A DNA stretch of 64,000 nt from Pichia kudriavzevii (taxonomy: Eukaryota > Ascomycota > Pichiomycetes > Pichiales > Pichiaceae): positions 1,426,001-1,490,000 of the forward strand of contig NC_042507.1 in the NCBI RefSeq assembly GCF_003054445.1, given 5' to 3'. Below, piece after piece: positions 40,681-53,368 of the stretch. The notes under the pieces were generated by a model. That model saw only the letters and a list, made by a program, of their open reading frames with translations. It was not told the DNA's origin and did no database searches. Both the position numbers and the translations under genes were made by a program. The number at the start of each line of letters is the position of its first letter. Position 1 is the stretch's first letter.

Positions 40681-41422
40681 TTATTCCAGAATTCCAGAGT
40701 TGAATTAACAGAGTGCTGCAAACTGTATTTTTAAACTTTATTTATTCCAAAGGCACAACAGTACAAACTCATAATTCCGTTTTTGAGGAAAGCTTTTCAT
40801 TGTTTTATCCTTAGCAAAATAGTCTTTTTTATCATTGTTGTTTATGCTACATTATAGGAGTCATACGTGGGATTATTTAGTCGAAGCTTAAGCTGATTTG
40901 ACAAACACCTTAAAGTTACCATGAGAGCTCCTTTAGTATATAGTTCTTTTGTGGTCATCTATAATATATGCCAAATAGAATCGGTTTACCCTGAAATGAT
41001 CTTTAAATAATAATAGTCTATAGAGCTATTTTAGTCTCACTTATATACAGTTTTATCTTCACAAAAGTTTGAACACCTTCTTGTAGCACATTTTTGAACA
41101 GCTTACCAATTAGTTGCAGCATCTATCTGTGTTACTCTGAAAAAATCAACTACTAAAAATTTGGATTTCAGCAGTGAAGGTTTATCTAGTTGTCAAGCAT
41201 TATTTCTAAAGAGGTTCAATCTCACGTAAGTCTATTTCTAACTACTATTCTATAAAAGGAAGCTTAAGCAATAAACAAAGTGAAATTATTCTCACTGTAG
41301 ATATGTCGCATTTTACCCGCTCCAGGAACTCCCAAATAGTCTAAAAGAATTCTAAAACTCAACCTTGAAAGACAGCTATTAACTAAAATTTCACAATTTT
41401 AAATTCTAAAAAATAATGCGTT

Positions 41423-41494
41423 TGAGGCCAACAGGAATCGAACCTGCAACCCTTCGATCTGGAGTCGAAAGCTCTACCATTGAGCCATAGCCCC
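41423..41494 (-). tRNA. tRNA-Trp (anticodon CCA)
   Basis: 72-base cloverleaf on the minus strand. The acceptor GGGGCTA pairs with TGGCCTC, with A as discriminator. The D-arm is GGCTCAATGGTAGAGCTT, the anticodon loop CTCCAGA reads CCA, and the T-arm is GCAGGTTCGATTCCTGT. The body is nearly the same as yeast tRNA-Trp; the intron found in S. cerevisiae is absent. It lies inside the putative centromere core, with a Ty3-type LTR 18 bp upstream of its 5' end. Confidence 0.95.
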
Positions 41495-41512
41495 AACACC
41501 TTGGGATAAGAG

Positions 41513-41765
41513 TGTTGCTACTGATGCGTACTTTAGAATCTGATTATTGCTTATTTTTATCTTATATATTTTTATATGTTAATTCTCTGAAAACATATAT
41601 GGAATGTCCTCTGTTTAAATAGTAATTCTTTAATTTAAAAATAGCATTTTGAGGGATTTAATTATCTTCTAGAACTTCTGTTTAACCTTCTACAACCTTC
41701 TTCAACCTTCTATATGATTACCCGATGAGGAAATAGAGAGATAGTCCTTTGTCTGATCTCTTACA
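41513..41765 (-). mobile_element. Ty3/gypsy LTR (about 253 bp), 3' LTR of the core element
   Basis: On the minus strand it opens TGTAAGAGATCAG and closes GTAGCAACA, i.e. TG...CA. It contains a TATA-like run (about 41558-41590) and is preceded by a purine-rich tract (about 41766-41780) that fits a polypurine primer site. It abuts the 3' end of the core element's integrase region. The 18-bp spacing to tRNA-Trp is the classical Ty3 target distance. Confidence 0.75.
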
Positions 41766-44700
41766 TTACCCCGCCGCTTTAGAAACTTCGTACCGAAGTT
41801 TATTGTCCTTATCAATTGCTTTTGCATTATCCCATAAAGTTCTCTGTAAATCTTCTGGGATCTCTAAAAATAATGAAAATGGGATGCTTGAACTATGACA
41901 AGGGTCACAATCTTTCCAGTAGACATCCAATGTATCGTTTGTTTCGTCGATACCAGCTATACCGATAATCTCGGTCAGTCTACTTCTTGCTTCAGCTATT
42001 GTTCTTGGGGTACCTTGGGAAACTGTTTATCCGCTTGTAAGAATCTTCTAAGCCATCTGACATTGATTACTCTATCCTTTTTATTCGTTTTCGGTAAATC
42101 AACTTCGTAGGCGTTGTCTGATATCTTCTTGACAACCTTGTAGGGTCCGTAGTATACCGGTTGTATTTTGTAATACAATCTATCACTACCATATGCATCT
42201 TTGTGTAATAGTATCCAATCTCCAACTTCAAATGTTTCGTACACTCTCGACTTATTATGCTGTGTTTCCTGGCTTCTTTGCGCTTCAATCATGTTTTCTT
42301 TCACATTTTCCATGATGATTTTCATTTCTAATGCGAATTCTTCAGCTTTATTGCTGTACCTTCTACTTGAAACACGACTGCTAGAAATAAACATTGGCGA
42401 GTCTGGTAAGTAACCATAGCAAACTTCAAATGGTGATGAACCGATCGAGACTTGATGGGAACTATTGTAGGCAAATTCGGCCATTGACAACCATTTGTCC
42501 CAACTGCAGAGATCGTTACTCGCATAATTTCTTAGTAATTGGTTTAAGATTCTGTTCGTTCTTTCTGTTTGGGGGTGATTAGTGGTTGAGAAGAGCGATG
42601 ATGTACCAAGAATTCTATGTCATTATCTGAAACCATTCTTTTTGGAATCCCATGTAATTTAAAACAATTATCTACCATCAATTTTGCACATTGCTCTGCG
42701 GTTGCAGTTTTCCTAGTGGGGATGAAATGTGCCATCTTCGTGAATCTATCCACCACTCCCAAAATCATATCGTGTCCATTTTTGCATCTGGGGACACCTG
42801 TGAGGAAATCCAAACTATGTCTGTCCATCTTCCTTCAGGAATCGGAAGAGGGGAAAATAATCCTCTTTGACCAGTTGTCTCGGGTTTAGTTTTCTGGCAA
42901 ACCGTACATCTTTGACAATATCTCTTCACGCTTTTTAGCATATTTGGCCAGTAAAACATAGGGTGAAGTCTCATGTATGTTTTGAAATACCCAAAATGAC
43001 CAGCAGAGTTACCGTCATGAGCGTTACCAATAATTTCCTGAACCAACTTAGACTTAGGGGAGACTACAATTCTTCGATCATTTCCTCCTTTAACCACTGA
43101 GAAATATAGTAAATTATCCTCAATTGAATAATGTTTGATGTGGTTATGGATTGACTTCGGGACCGGCAAATTCTCTTTAAAATGTCGTATATCTCCTTAA
43201 TTTCGTTGTCTTCATCGTACGACTTATTGATCCGTTCTAGCAGTTCCTGATTTGGTGTTAACACCGATTCTATTGTGTTGATACCAACTTCTTTCTCCTC
43301 GTAGGGGTACCTAGACAAAGCGTCTGCTACTGAATTAGTAGGACCTTTCACGTACTGAATGGTGAAATCGTAATCAGCTAAATAATCCAACCATCTGACC
43401 ACTCTATGGCTATCTATTGCATTCTGTCGCTTTAAATAGACCAACGATCTGTGATCTGTTTTCAATACAAAGTGCCGATTTAATAAATAGTAACGCCAGT
43501 TCTTTAATGCTTCGACAACAGCGAGAAATTCACGGTCATATATTGAATAATTTAATTCTGAACCTATTAATTTCCTGGAGCCATAGGCTATTACACCACA
43601 TAATTCTCCATCTGGATCGAGCTGTTCTAACACGTACCCTAATGCAGTACCACAAGCACCTGTGTGTACCACAGATGTATAACCATCTTCCCAAATAGGA
43701 TGTACTAAAATTGGGGTATTAATCAACTTTCCTTTCAGCTCTTCGAATGGTTTATCTTGAGGTTCCTTCCAAACACATTTCTTATTTGCGAATTCCATTA
43801 TAGGAGATGCAATCTTAGAATGATCTTTGATAAATCTTCGATAATAACCAGCTAATCCCAGGAATGATTGAGCATCTTTGGCGTTTTTCGGAATTGGCCA
43901 ACTCTTGATTTTGTCTATCTTAGCAGGGCCAGTCCGGATACCTCTGCTTGAAATGAGATGTCCTAAGAAACCTAAGGTTTTGAAGTAAAATGAACATTTC
44001 TTTTTCTTCGCAATCAGCTTATTTCTCCTGAGCAATTCCAATATTTTCCCAGTGTTACTGTAGTGTTCTTCGACAGTCTTTGAGTAAATTATAATATCAT
44101 CCAGGTACACCTGAACAAATTGGTTCAAATAAGGTGCTAGAATCCTATTCATCATTCTTTGAAAAGTACTAGGGGCGTTGGTTAAACCGTAAGGCATCAC
44201 AACCCACTCGTAGTGACCGTAATCTGTGGAAAATGCTGTTTTTTCAATATCATCTTCTGCGATTCTGACCTGAAAGTAACCTGACATCAAATCCAACTTG
44301 GAAAATACTGAAGCTCCTCCAAAAAATGTGATTAATTTGTCGATTCGTGGTATTGGGAACTTGTCTTTTACCGTATTGTTATTCAGTAACCCATAGTCAA
44401 CACACATTTTCATACTACCATCTTTCTTCTGGAACAAGTAACAAAAAACTATTGAAAGAACTAGGGGCAGACTTGATAAAGGCTAGTTTCAACAGTTCAT
44501 CAACCTGTTTATTCAGTTCTTGTTTCTCTGAATAGCTTGATTTGTACTGGCGTCTGTAAGTACTCTTGGTAGGTTCAATGAGTATAAGTCTGTGAGTCAA
44601 ATCCCTTTGGGGAGGTAAACTGGTGGGTTGGTCATTGGTCACCACATCTCTAAATTTTTCATGAATTTTCTTTCTAATTCCAACAACACCACCGTAAGGT

Positions 44701-45180
44701 TCTTCTAAAACATTATTATTTTCTTTTTCTTCAACTGACTGCACGCATAGATTTAATAGCTATAAGTTCATTTTCTTTTGTTTCTTCTAAGTCATTTCCG
44801 TTATTTAATTTTATTTCTTTTTGATATCTGGGATTTCAGGAGTTTCCGTTTCCTTTTCGATATTTTCCCAGTCAACTTTATTTCCATGATCTTTAACAAA
44901 TGGGAAACCTAATATCATTTTATGGTTGATATCCTCTAAGACTAAGAACCTAATATTCTCATTTTGCCATTCGTCTCTTAGCTTGAACTACAGTTTTGTT
45001 TTTTCTACTGAAGGTAGACTTGTAGCAATATTGTGATCAACTACCTTTATGGCCTCTAATTAGTTTATTTTCTTTGGCCCGTTTTTTACCACCATAACCA
45101 GCACTATATAATCTAATAAAATTTTAGCTCCATTTAAAACCTTCCAAGTTCCGACCAAGGCATAATCTGTACTTTATGTC
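41766..45180 (-). mobile_element. Ty3/gypsy fossil in the core (pol part)
   Basis: Relic in minus orientation, distinct in sequence from the arm elements. Integrase lies at about 41.9-43.2 kb (including a YNSSHQVSIGSSPFEVCYGY-type segment), RNase H at about 43.2-43.8 kb and reverse transcriptase at about 43.7-44.75 kb (VDYGLLNNNT, VYLDDIIIYSK). A decayed protease-region remnant reaches about 45.1 kb. No gag or 5' LTR was found, so the 5' end is missing. It is broken (about four or five breaks) but keeps longer frames than the arm copies, so it is probably younger. Confidence 0.88.
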
Positions 45181-45186
45181 GAGAAA

Positions 45187-45244
45187 GATAATTAAAACAG
45201 TAACCAATAAAACCACAGCCCTCTTTATCAGTTTCAAAGATGCC
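45187..45244 (-). repeat. Third copy of the repeat-flank motif, at the edge of the core Ty3 relic
   Basis: Shares ordered blocks with 40430-40480 and 28500-28550 (taaa..agtaa/attaaac-ca-aa, then ctttatcagtttcaaaga). It marks the point where recognisable Ty3 sequence stops. Confidence 0.45.
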
Positions 45245-48200
45245 ATTCAGGCCTAGTTAGCTGATTTATCAAATTCAGGATTTAGCTATTTCTAAATTTT
45301 GATAGTAAAGTTTATATTTGTTTTTGTTTAAAAGCGATCCCGCATGTCTATTTAGCTCAGTGTACAACTGATATTCCTGTAACTGTACCAGGTGATTTTG
45401 ATTTCCATTGTCCTTCATATGTTCTTTTATATAGGCTCTTTCAAAAACGGTTCAACTGATAACATCACGATGGATATCTAAAGTGGAATTAATAGATCAA
45501 AGCAAGAGAGGATTTCCAAGGAATAGGGCAATTCTAGTATAGGAAGACTGTGGATTGTCGAGACAAACAAAAGTTGAGTTGTGAACCTTTTGTTTATGAG
45601 AAGTTCAATTCGCACTCCTTTTCTTTAAAAGCTTGGGAATTCAGATAGAGATAATACCTACATCTACTGAATATTAAGTGAACCAAAAATCACTGTAACA
45701 GCACTCAGTCAACTAAAGTCGACTGTTTAAGCTCCTCTTTAGAAAGCCCCACTCGTCTCTAAATTAGTTTCTATGCTATAAGCATCAGAGAGCTCCTCTA
45801 AGAATGTAAGAAAAGTGAAAAGCTTCTTTTGGTCTGATAGTTTTTTAATTAAACAGTTCAGTAACAGAAAAACTCGTTTTGAGCTTTTCCTTGTTAATCC
45901 ACGACTTTTGGATATACATTATATGCTGTAGGTCCTTTGTAATAACAATAGCTATTTTGGCATCGAGTTGTACAAGTTGACATTTCGTTTTATGTTGCTA
46001 TTATTTAATAATATTAAGTGTTTCTTATCAAATGTATATAACCTTTGTCGGATGAATAACGAACCAAGTTACAAACCTAGCAATTGGACTCTTTCCGCTA
46101 GCCTTTGCTGGTTGACTTGAGAAGGTAGTTTTTCATGATAAGTTGCACCCTGGCCATCTCTATGAAAATCAATATTTCAATAATCTTATATACACTTATA
46201 ATGAACGCGCATTACTCAGACAAAGAAACAAGGACTTCTTGGAATTCCAAGTTGTGGTTGTTCAATTGAATCTTTATGTTTGACTTCTTCTTTATCCGCT
46301 TTATAGAAAACTTCCTGGGACAACAAGGTTCGAACAAGAACAAGAACAAGAACATGAACTTTTGCTCAATTAAACCCATTTGCTCTAATTCATTAATGAA
46401 GTGAAAAAATAGGATTGGAAAGGTTTTTCGCTAGAGAAATCGCTTTTCTCAGCAGTCTTAAGTATCTGGCAATCACTGTGGTTCCCTTTGGTTTCAAAGT
46501 GTACAATCGTTACCTCATAAAAGTTTTCAGTATGAATGAAATGATGTTTACTAGGGAACATAAACCATTGGGATCTTTCTAGACTTAAACTGCCTTTTAA
46601 AAGCTGGGCCTTCAGAAACGATTCATCATAGGGAGTTTTGGAGCTTCCTTGGATGTGCTCCTTATGTAAACTATTCCTTAGTTCTCAAAAAAAAAGCAAA
46701 AAGAACTGTAGTGATTTAACATCATCTGTAGGAATCTTTAGCTACATCTCTTCTCAGTTTTGTTCAATATGACTTTGTTTTGGAGATTAGCCTGTTTCTA
46801 AAAGTAAACGTAGTTATGTTTCAAGGTGCTTTAGACAGCTTAGGGAGTGGATTTTCTGGAGATATGGCTTGCGCATGTCATGTGCCGAGTAGTCACCACG
46901 GGTCACCTCCTGGAAAAGTATAAACACGATCTCAAACTCGATTGGTTCTGAAAGGTTTTCATATGATAAGCTAAAAAATGGTTTTCGCGTTAAAGCTAGA
47001 ATTGTCTGATTTCCTTCATCGATGTGAAGTGATCCAGTCTGACCACGCATAAAATCCGGAATGGAAATCACACCAAAAGATGAGGAAATATCCAATTATG
47101 CTTAAATTGTCAACTCAAACACAAGATGTCGCAGCAAACATTTGACGGGCTTGTAGGCTTTAAAACCAAGAATTCTGAAATAAAAACAGTACTAATTGGA
47201 ACTTTATCATGAAGACACATGTATCATTTAATGCTCGACACCAGGTGATGACAAACAGCACCTCTCTGGTGAAAGGGATACAACAGTTCTGCCTTATCTA
47301 TCTGAAAATAAAGGTGGAGTTTGTATTAGGAAAGAAAAAACATCGAGTTTATGTTGATTCCTGATATTGTGAATGGAGTTGTACAATTTGATTAAAAGCC
47401 AGGTTTGAGTAGCATCCAACTAATCTCTGGTGTGGCTATCAAACCAATGTGTTTTTGGAATTGATGCTGCATTCAACGTGTCAACATGCCAAGATTTTAC
47501 GGCAAAAAACTATCAACCCTGAAAAAGATCTTGGTTGTGTGGGTGTTGACATATTGACAAGGATTGGGTGAGAAAGAAATAATATTAAGTGTAAACCGCA
47601 GCAAACAGTTTTGTCTCTCCATCATACACTACATATTTGATAATGTTTTACTTGCCAATGATGAGGATATATTTGACAGTATCTATTATATCTTGTATGA
47701 GGCGAGATGGAAAAGAAAAGACTATTAATCTAAGCTTTTACAGTATGTTACCTATATCGTTAGGGGCTGATATCGAACCAGTCTTTAATGTAAAAACCTT
47801 ACTTTAAATTACTTAAATTCAAGAGATGGAAGAGATGGAAGAAACCACTGGAAAGGCTGAGCTTGATCAGACCAATTAACAAAGACGGATATTTATCTCA
47901 GACAACTGACACTATACTATATAGAACACGGGATTATAGATGTGCTTAAAAACGAAGTAAAAGATATTGGGTACGAGCAGTTGTTGAGACCAAAGACGGC
48001 CACCAGCATCCATCCATTGAAAAGTCAAAACACTCAAAAGAAAAGAGTTACTGGTATTAGAAGCAGAGATTTATTTGAAATTATATTGTTGGAGCCAAAG
48101 TCTATAGTTCCAGATCAATGGAAATTGGACAGTGTGTTTATTGGGTATAGAAAGAAATGTGTTATTTACGTCTATAATGTTGGGTTGTTCCCTGCCATAA

Positions 48201-51200
48201 TTTGGTTGCTATCGTTAATATTAGTCATTGTTAAGCAGCATTGCTTGAATATACTTTTTCTATAACTATATGGCGGTTTATAGTACAACATTCTAAGGAT
48301 TCTTGAACTTTGGAAATCACCCCTGGAGCTTTTAAGATGCATCAGCATGTCTCATTCATCTGTAATATATCATGTGACCATGCTTTATGCTCAGGGAGAG
48401 TAGGGTATTTAGGATTTGATGAACCGTATAGAACTATAAAATTCTGCAACTATTCTCATGTTATATGCTGTTATATAAGCTCTACAAGTACAGATAACGC
48501 GTTTGCTTGAATTTTGTTCGTGCAGGAGTGTTTGTTATTTGGTTAAGATGAGAAGAGAATCTATTATGTTTATCCTAAAGTTAGCCTAAATCTCGTTGCC
48601 CGAATGTTTACCGTGTAAAAGCTACTTTTTTTACCACTTGGAGCATCATTTTAGGGTTGTTCTGTAAGCAGCTTAAGGTTATGTAAGGTCAAGTTTTTCT
48701 TGCCATTAGGGGACTTAGAATTGTTGAGAGTTAAAGAAGAAACGTAGTGTTATGTTTATGTTGAGAAATTCAACATTGACCTGAAAAAGACTCTAGTACA
48801 TTGACTTACATAAACTAAACTAGATCATAATCGACAACGTTAGCTGGGAAGTTGGCTAGATTTCAACAAAAAACTTAGTATAAACAATAAATAAACCTTA
48901 TAAATTATTGTTTTTTTGCTCTCAGAGCAAATGGTAAGTTGCACACCCTTATACATACGCAAAATACATTAAACTCTTATAGAAAAAAAAAACTTGTGCT
49001 CTTAAAGGTCGGCCTAACAATCTTGCAAATAGCTATTTGGGCCAATAACACAACAATGCTCTGATAATTCAGAAGAGTTCTGGTTGTTTGCAGAGGACTA
49101 GCCTCTTAATTATCAAAAGCATTTTGCCTGTTATTGTGGAACAATCATTAGCAATGTAATACATAAATCCTTTTGTTGCATTCTACTAAATTAAGCTGTT
49201 ATTCACTCACATGACTCTACCCTTAGCAGCTGCTTGAATTCCATGTGTTGGATTTTCTTAGTATACGTTTCTACTAACTTCAGCAACGTCTAACCGTTTA
49301 CCCTTATGCTTTGCATCAAATGACGGAGTCTCTGCAGCCTTTTCTGGATTCAGCTTTGGACTATGTGATTGCTGTCCCTTATGTTCCAGTTTTTTTCTTT
49401 TCATTTATTTGTTCGTTACCTACCCGTCCTTGAGCATTTTCATCAAAAGAAATCCGTGTGTGACTATTCCTCTTATAGTACATGATTTAAATATATGAGA
49501 CCCCCGTTAAAACAGCACTGTCTAAAGGATGCTTAAATAATAGATTCTAATCACCAACTTGTTTGTACTCTCAGTTCAATGGTCCCTCTATCAGGGCTGA
49601 CTCACCATGCTTAATAAACATAACGCTAATTTCAACATTATCCCACACATTGGAGTTTTTTTTTCCATCAAAAAAATAATATATAAATAGCTTTCTTAGA
49701 TTAGTGTATTCTTTTTCGCCTAATATTTGTGATATGAGCTAAAAGATAGATCGATAAGGTCTAGCAAGAAAAGAGTCATTTAGTTCTCAAAGGTAACTGT
49801 TTTTTTTTCATGTCACAATGACCAATATTTAAAGTCGCTGATCTTGAAATTGCAAAAAAAAAAGAAACACTATTCAACTAACACATACAACCTTTTTGTA
49901 CATAAAAACAAGTAGCTTTTTCAAACAGCTACTTAAAATTCAGCTACATCGTGAAACTATTCACTTTTCAGCTAGTTTGGTCCGACTGGAAACGTACGTC
50001 CTTTATAATTTTTTGTTGGACTTTTCTACTGGAGAATCTGAATTTCGAGACCAAGTATTTAATTATATGTCCAAAAAGAACGTAATAATCTGGAAGTACG
50101 TCTTTACTACTCAAATTTTCAAACTTAATTTTACTGTGTGTATTGGATGAATCTTCCATAAATACAGTACTTGGTAAAACTAGAACCCTCTAAGATCCTG
50201 CATTTTCCCAGTTTAAAATATGTATGGGTTGAAAACAGAAGAGTAATAGCCGTCTAACAAACTTTTGATATCCCTAAAGAAAACATTTCTACGACAATAT
50301 TATTTGTAATATTGGATAGCTTCCATTTCCAATCTTTTGCCGCACGAAACTCAAATTAAAAACATACAATATTTGTAATGCAATAATGTAATCTTGATAA
50401 TTTCTAAAAAAAAAACACCCAAAAGGTTTCATTGATCCATTCTGTAGGAATAAATCAGAAAAAAACAGTGTGCTTCTTTCTAAACTTTATCAAAATGTTT
50501 GTCAAGCTATAGTTTTTATAGACACTCTTCTTTTTTCTTTCTCTCCACAGTCTAATTTACCAAACATTTTTTTATAGAGTTATAATAAATGTCAAAACTC
50601 TATACAGACAATTATGTATGACTGTTATGCCTTTTCCTGAACTTATTTAAACAGTACGTTTCAGAAAACGTTTTGCGGCAAAGTCGAATTCGTGGTTCGC
50701 TTAGTTTATATTTCATGTGGGAGTCATGTAAGCCTCTCGTTATAGGATAGTAGACGCCGGCTGTTTTAAACAGGAAGGCTATAGCTTAAGGAAAATCGTG
50801 CATCCATAAAATCATTTCTGTAAGGGCTCATATATAAGAAGTTGACGTCAACGAAAAATCAATCAATAGGTGCAAATGGAACATTACGAAGTGATCTATC
50901 GACCAGCAAGAAAAGTTTGCACCTTATGAGTATCTGGCAATTTCTCGGATTTTCATGTTTAGATCACGTTGCAAATTTTCACTAAATAGTGCTATGTGGA
51001 AACAGTGCTGAGGGTAATTTTTACAATTACCTAGAGAGTAAGATTAGGTACTAAGATGTGATGTCACTTTCAGAAATAGTGCTCACTTAAAGTTGTGTAA
51101 CTGGCGATGGTTTCATTCGAAGCAAACTATAGTACAGGTGCGTTTAAACCAAAAAGAGTACGATTCTTTTTAAATTTTGAGCATCTTTCATGATTGAGTT

Positions 51201-52538
51201 AGCATAGTTTCGTTATCAGATTCAACACTGTAGATAGTTAACAATAGGCCAATTTCAGGATCAGTATTTATTTCTGATTGTTTGACAGCTATATTTAGAC
51301 CTATGTTCTGAGTTAAGCACAGAAATAACGATTAAAATTTATATCAGCATTAGTTATGGAAGACACCCTCAGTCATCATGGCACCAAAACAAAGATTAAT
51401 AAGAAACCAGTTCAACTCCAACTGAATCTATTGATATCGATCTATATAATTTGTGGATTCTTTTTAAGTTATCCAACTGCTGGACTAAATATGGGCATCA
51501 CGTCAGGAATTGTGCCTCTTGAACACCAGTTTTTATAGAATTTACAGCTACTATAAATATCTACATTGTGGCATAACGCTATTCCTTAACCACTGTTCTC
51601 CAATGTCAACTCATCTAGTATTTTTTATATAAAATATCATTTCTTATTTTGTTCGCGCTGTTTGCAAAGAAATTTGTTTTACTATCATAAAATTGATTAA
51701 TTTGTCTCCCAAGACCTTTTACATGTATATCATTACTATTAATGTGCTTATTCGATAGTTATCCGCATATATTCTGAATATCATCATACTTCGCTGGAAG
51801 TTTTCCATTATATAAATTATTTTTTAGGTTCTATCGTTTTATTTACATATATATCAATGTTGTTTATTTATTGTTGATATTGAATAACTTTTAAGTCCAT
51901 TAAAAAGGATATTGCATAATTCTCACTATTTGGTTCTCAATGAACAGAATTTGTAAATATACTTGAAGTTATTTTTTCAGTTTTCTGTATATAGTGACAT
52001 TCCTAAACTCATTTAGTAAATTGAAATTAGGCCATAACTAGATTTATCGACTCAGAGACAGCTTTATAAAGATATTCCTAATCCTCTTACTAATAAAACA
52101 AAAATTGCATTCACTTTTTTTCTGGGAGAGTCTGATTCATTTTTGTTTTTGCTCAGGAAATTTAATCGTGTTATAATATAAAAGAAGAATTTTTCTCAAG
52201 AGTACTCTTAGACATATTTATGGAGAATGAGTTTGTTTGCCTGAATGGTAAAGTAGCTAAGAATCTTTACTTTTTTCAGGGTTTTTTTTATCTTGACTTA
52301 ATGATTGGAATAATAAATTAGATTTGTAAAAAAATTGACGGAATTAGTTTGAGTGGCTTCCCATGTAAATATGCTCTCTATCAGATATATTAAACATGAA
52401 AATTTATTATACCTCATTGTACTCTCGACATTAGTTAAATCTCCAAGTTCTTCCTGGCGCAATATATTTATATAATCATAATGGAGCTAATGAAAAGAAT
52501 CTTGCTCAAGCTTGCTATCTATTTTTTGACTACTGGAT
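45245..52538. other. Core, right segment: 7.3 kb without recognisable genes
   Basis: AT-rich single-copy sequence. Between about 46.2 and 48.5 kb composition is a little less AT-rich and two frames of about 90-107 codons occur (46814-47095 minus; 47942-48265 plus), neither recognised. The rest (48.5-52.5 kb) has only short random frames and many A/T runs. No tRNA or other RNA gene was found. This is the most likely place for centromeric chromatin if the centromere reading is right. Confidence 0.6.
47942..48265 (+). pseudogene. Possible remnant coding segment, unrecognised (107 codons)
   Basis: Frame of 107 codons with a protein-like composition: a basic N-half, a segment LFEIILLEPKSIVPDQWKLD and a C-terminal hydrophobic helix (FPAIIWLLSLILVIV). 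No family recognised, no promoter seen, and it stands alone in the core. It could be a decayed gene fragment or chance. Confidence 0.25.
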
Positions 52539-52808
52539 TTAGCGAAATATAAGGTTATTGCTTTACAGAGGCCTTTACAAGATGGATACTCATGAATATT
52601 TAGAGAAGCTATATTTGCGTACTTTATTACTGGTGGTATTTTTCAATAACAAGTATTCTTTAGCGTTGAGCTAAATAAAAATTATAGGCCAAGCAAATGC
52701 TACACAAACTTGGCTCTTGAGAGAATAGAAAATGTAAAGCTCGAGAAAATCGCATGAAAAGATAAAAAATGTTACGGTTGTTTATTAATCCCATCTATTT
52801 CTGGGTAA

Positions 52809-53368
52809 CTGTTTCTTATTTTCCTAATATTACTAGAAAAATATAATCCAGAAAGATGTTTTTGAGTTGGTTCCAGCCAAGGCATCAAATATCGAAGGAT
52901 TTTCTAATTAGCTCTATTTGACTAAAGCAAAACAAGAAAATACTCATCGTGTTTGTGATAGGTGAAACACCTATTTTGCTTCTATTGTATTTAAGGAAAT
53001 TAGAAGGTCCACTTCAACATCTAGTTGGGCTACAACCTTTCTGAATAATGCTTCTTCACCAGGTACTATAATTATCAACCTTATACGGAATCTGTTAATG
53101 CGCACGTGCCCGAAACAAAATGTGTCAATACATTACTTTCACTTATACATTTATATTTTGTGCATGATATTTGGTTATATCTTCTAGTATCTCTTTAAAT
53201 AGTTTTGTTACACCCAAGGTGACTGAATATTGGTACCAAACAGTCTTCTAATTCATTGCTTGGGCTTCTAGACATGTCGTATGAGTCTGAGTAGTGAAAA
53301 CATACGATTTACAACCCGCCCTTTACTATTTCGCTATACACATAGGTATTGCCCGACATTATAGCATA
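52809..53368 (+). repeat. ~560-bp repeat, copy C (right inner)
   Basis: Partner of copy B. In stretches compared base by base the two agree completely. Confidence 0.88.

Larger units (their letters stand above)
40138..41422. other. Core, left segment: no genes seen
   Basis: AT-rich unique sequence between the arm boundary and tRNA-Trp. It holds the 32-bp palindrome and a diverged repeat flank (40413-40680). No coding frame. Confidence 0.65.

Noticed and set aside
46324-46356. Short gaacaa-type tandem run considered as a CRISPR-like or satellite array
   Set aside because: Only a few degenerate 6-bp units; no spacers, and CRISPR is not expected in a yeast nucleus.
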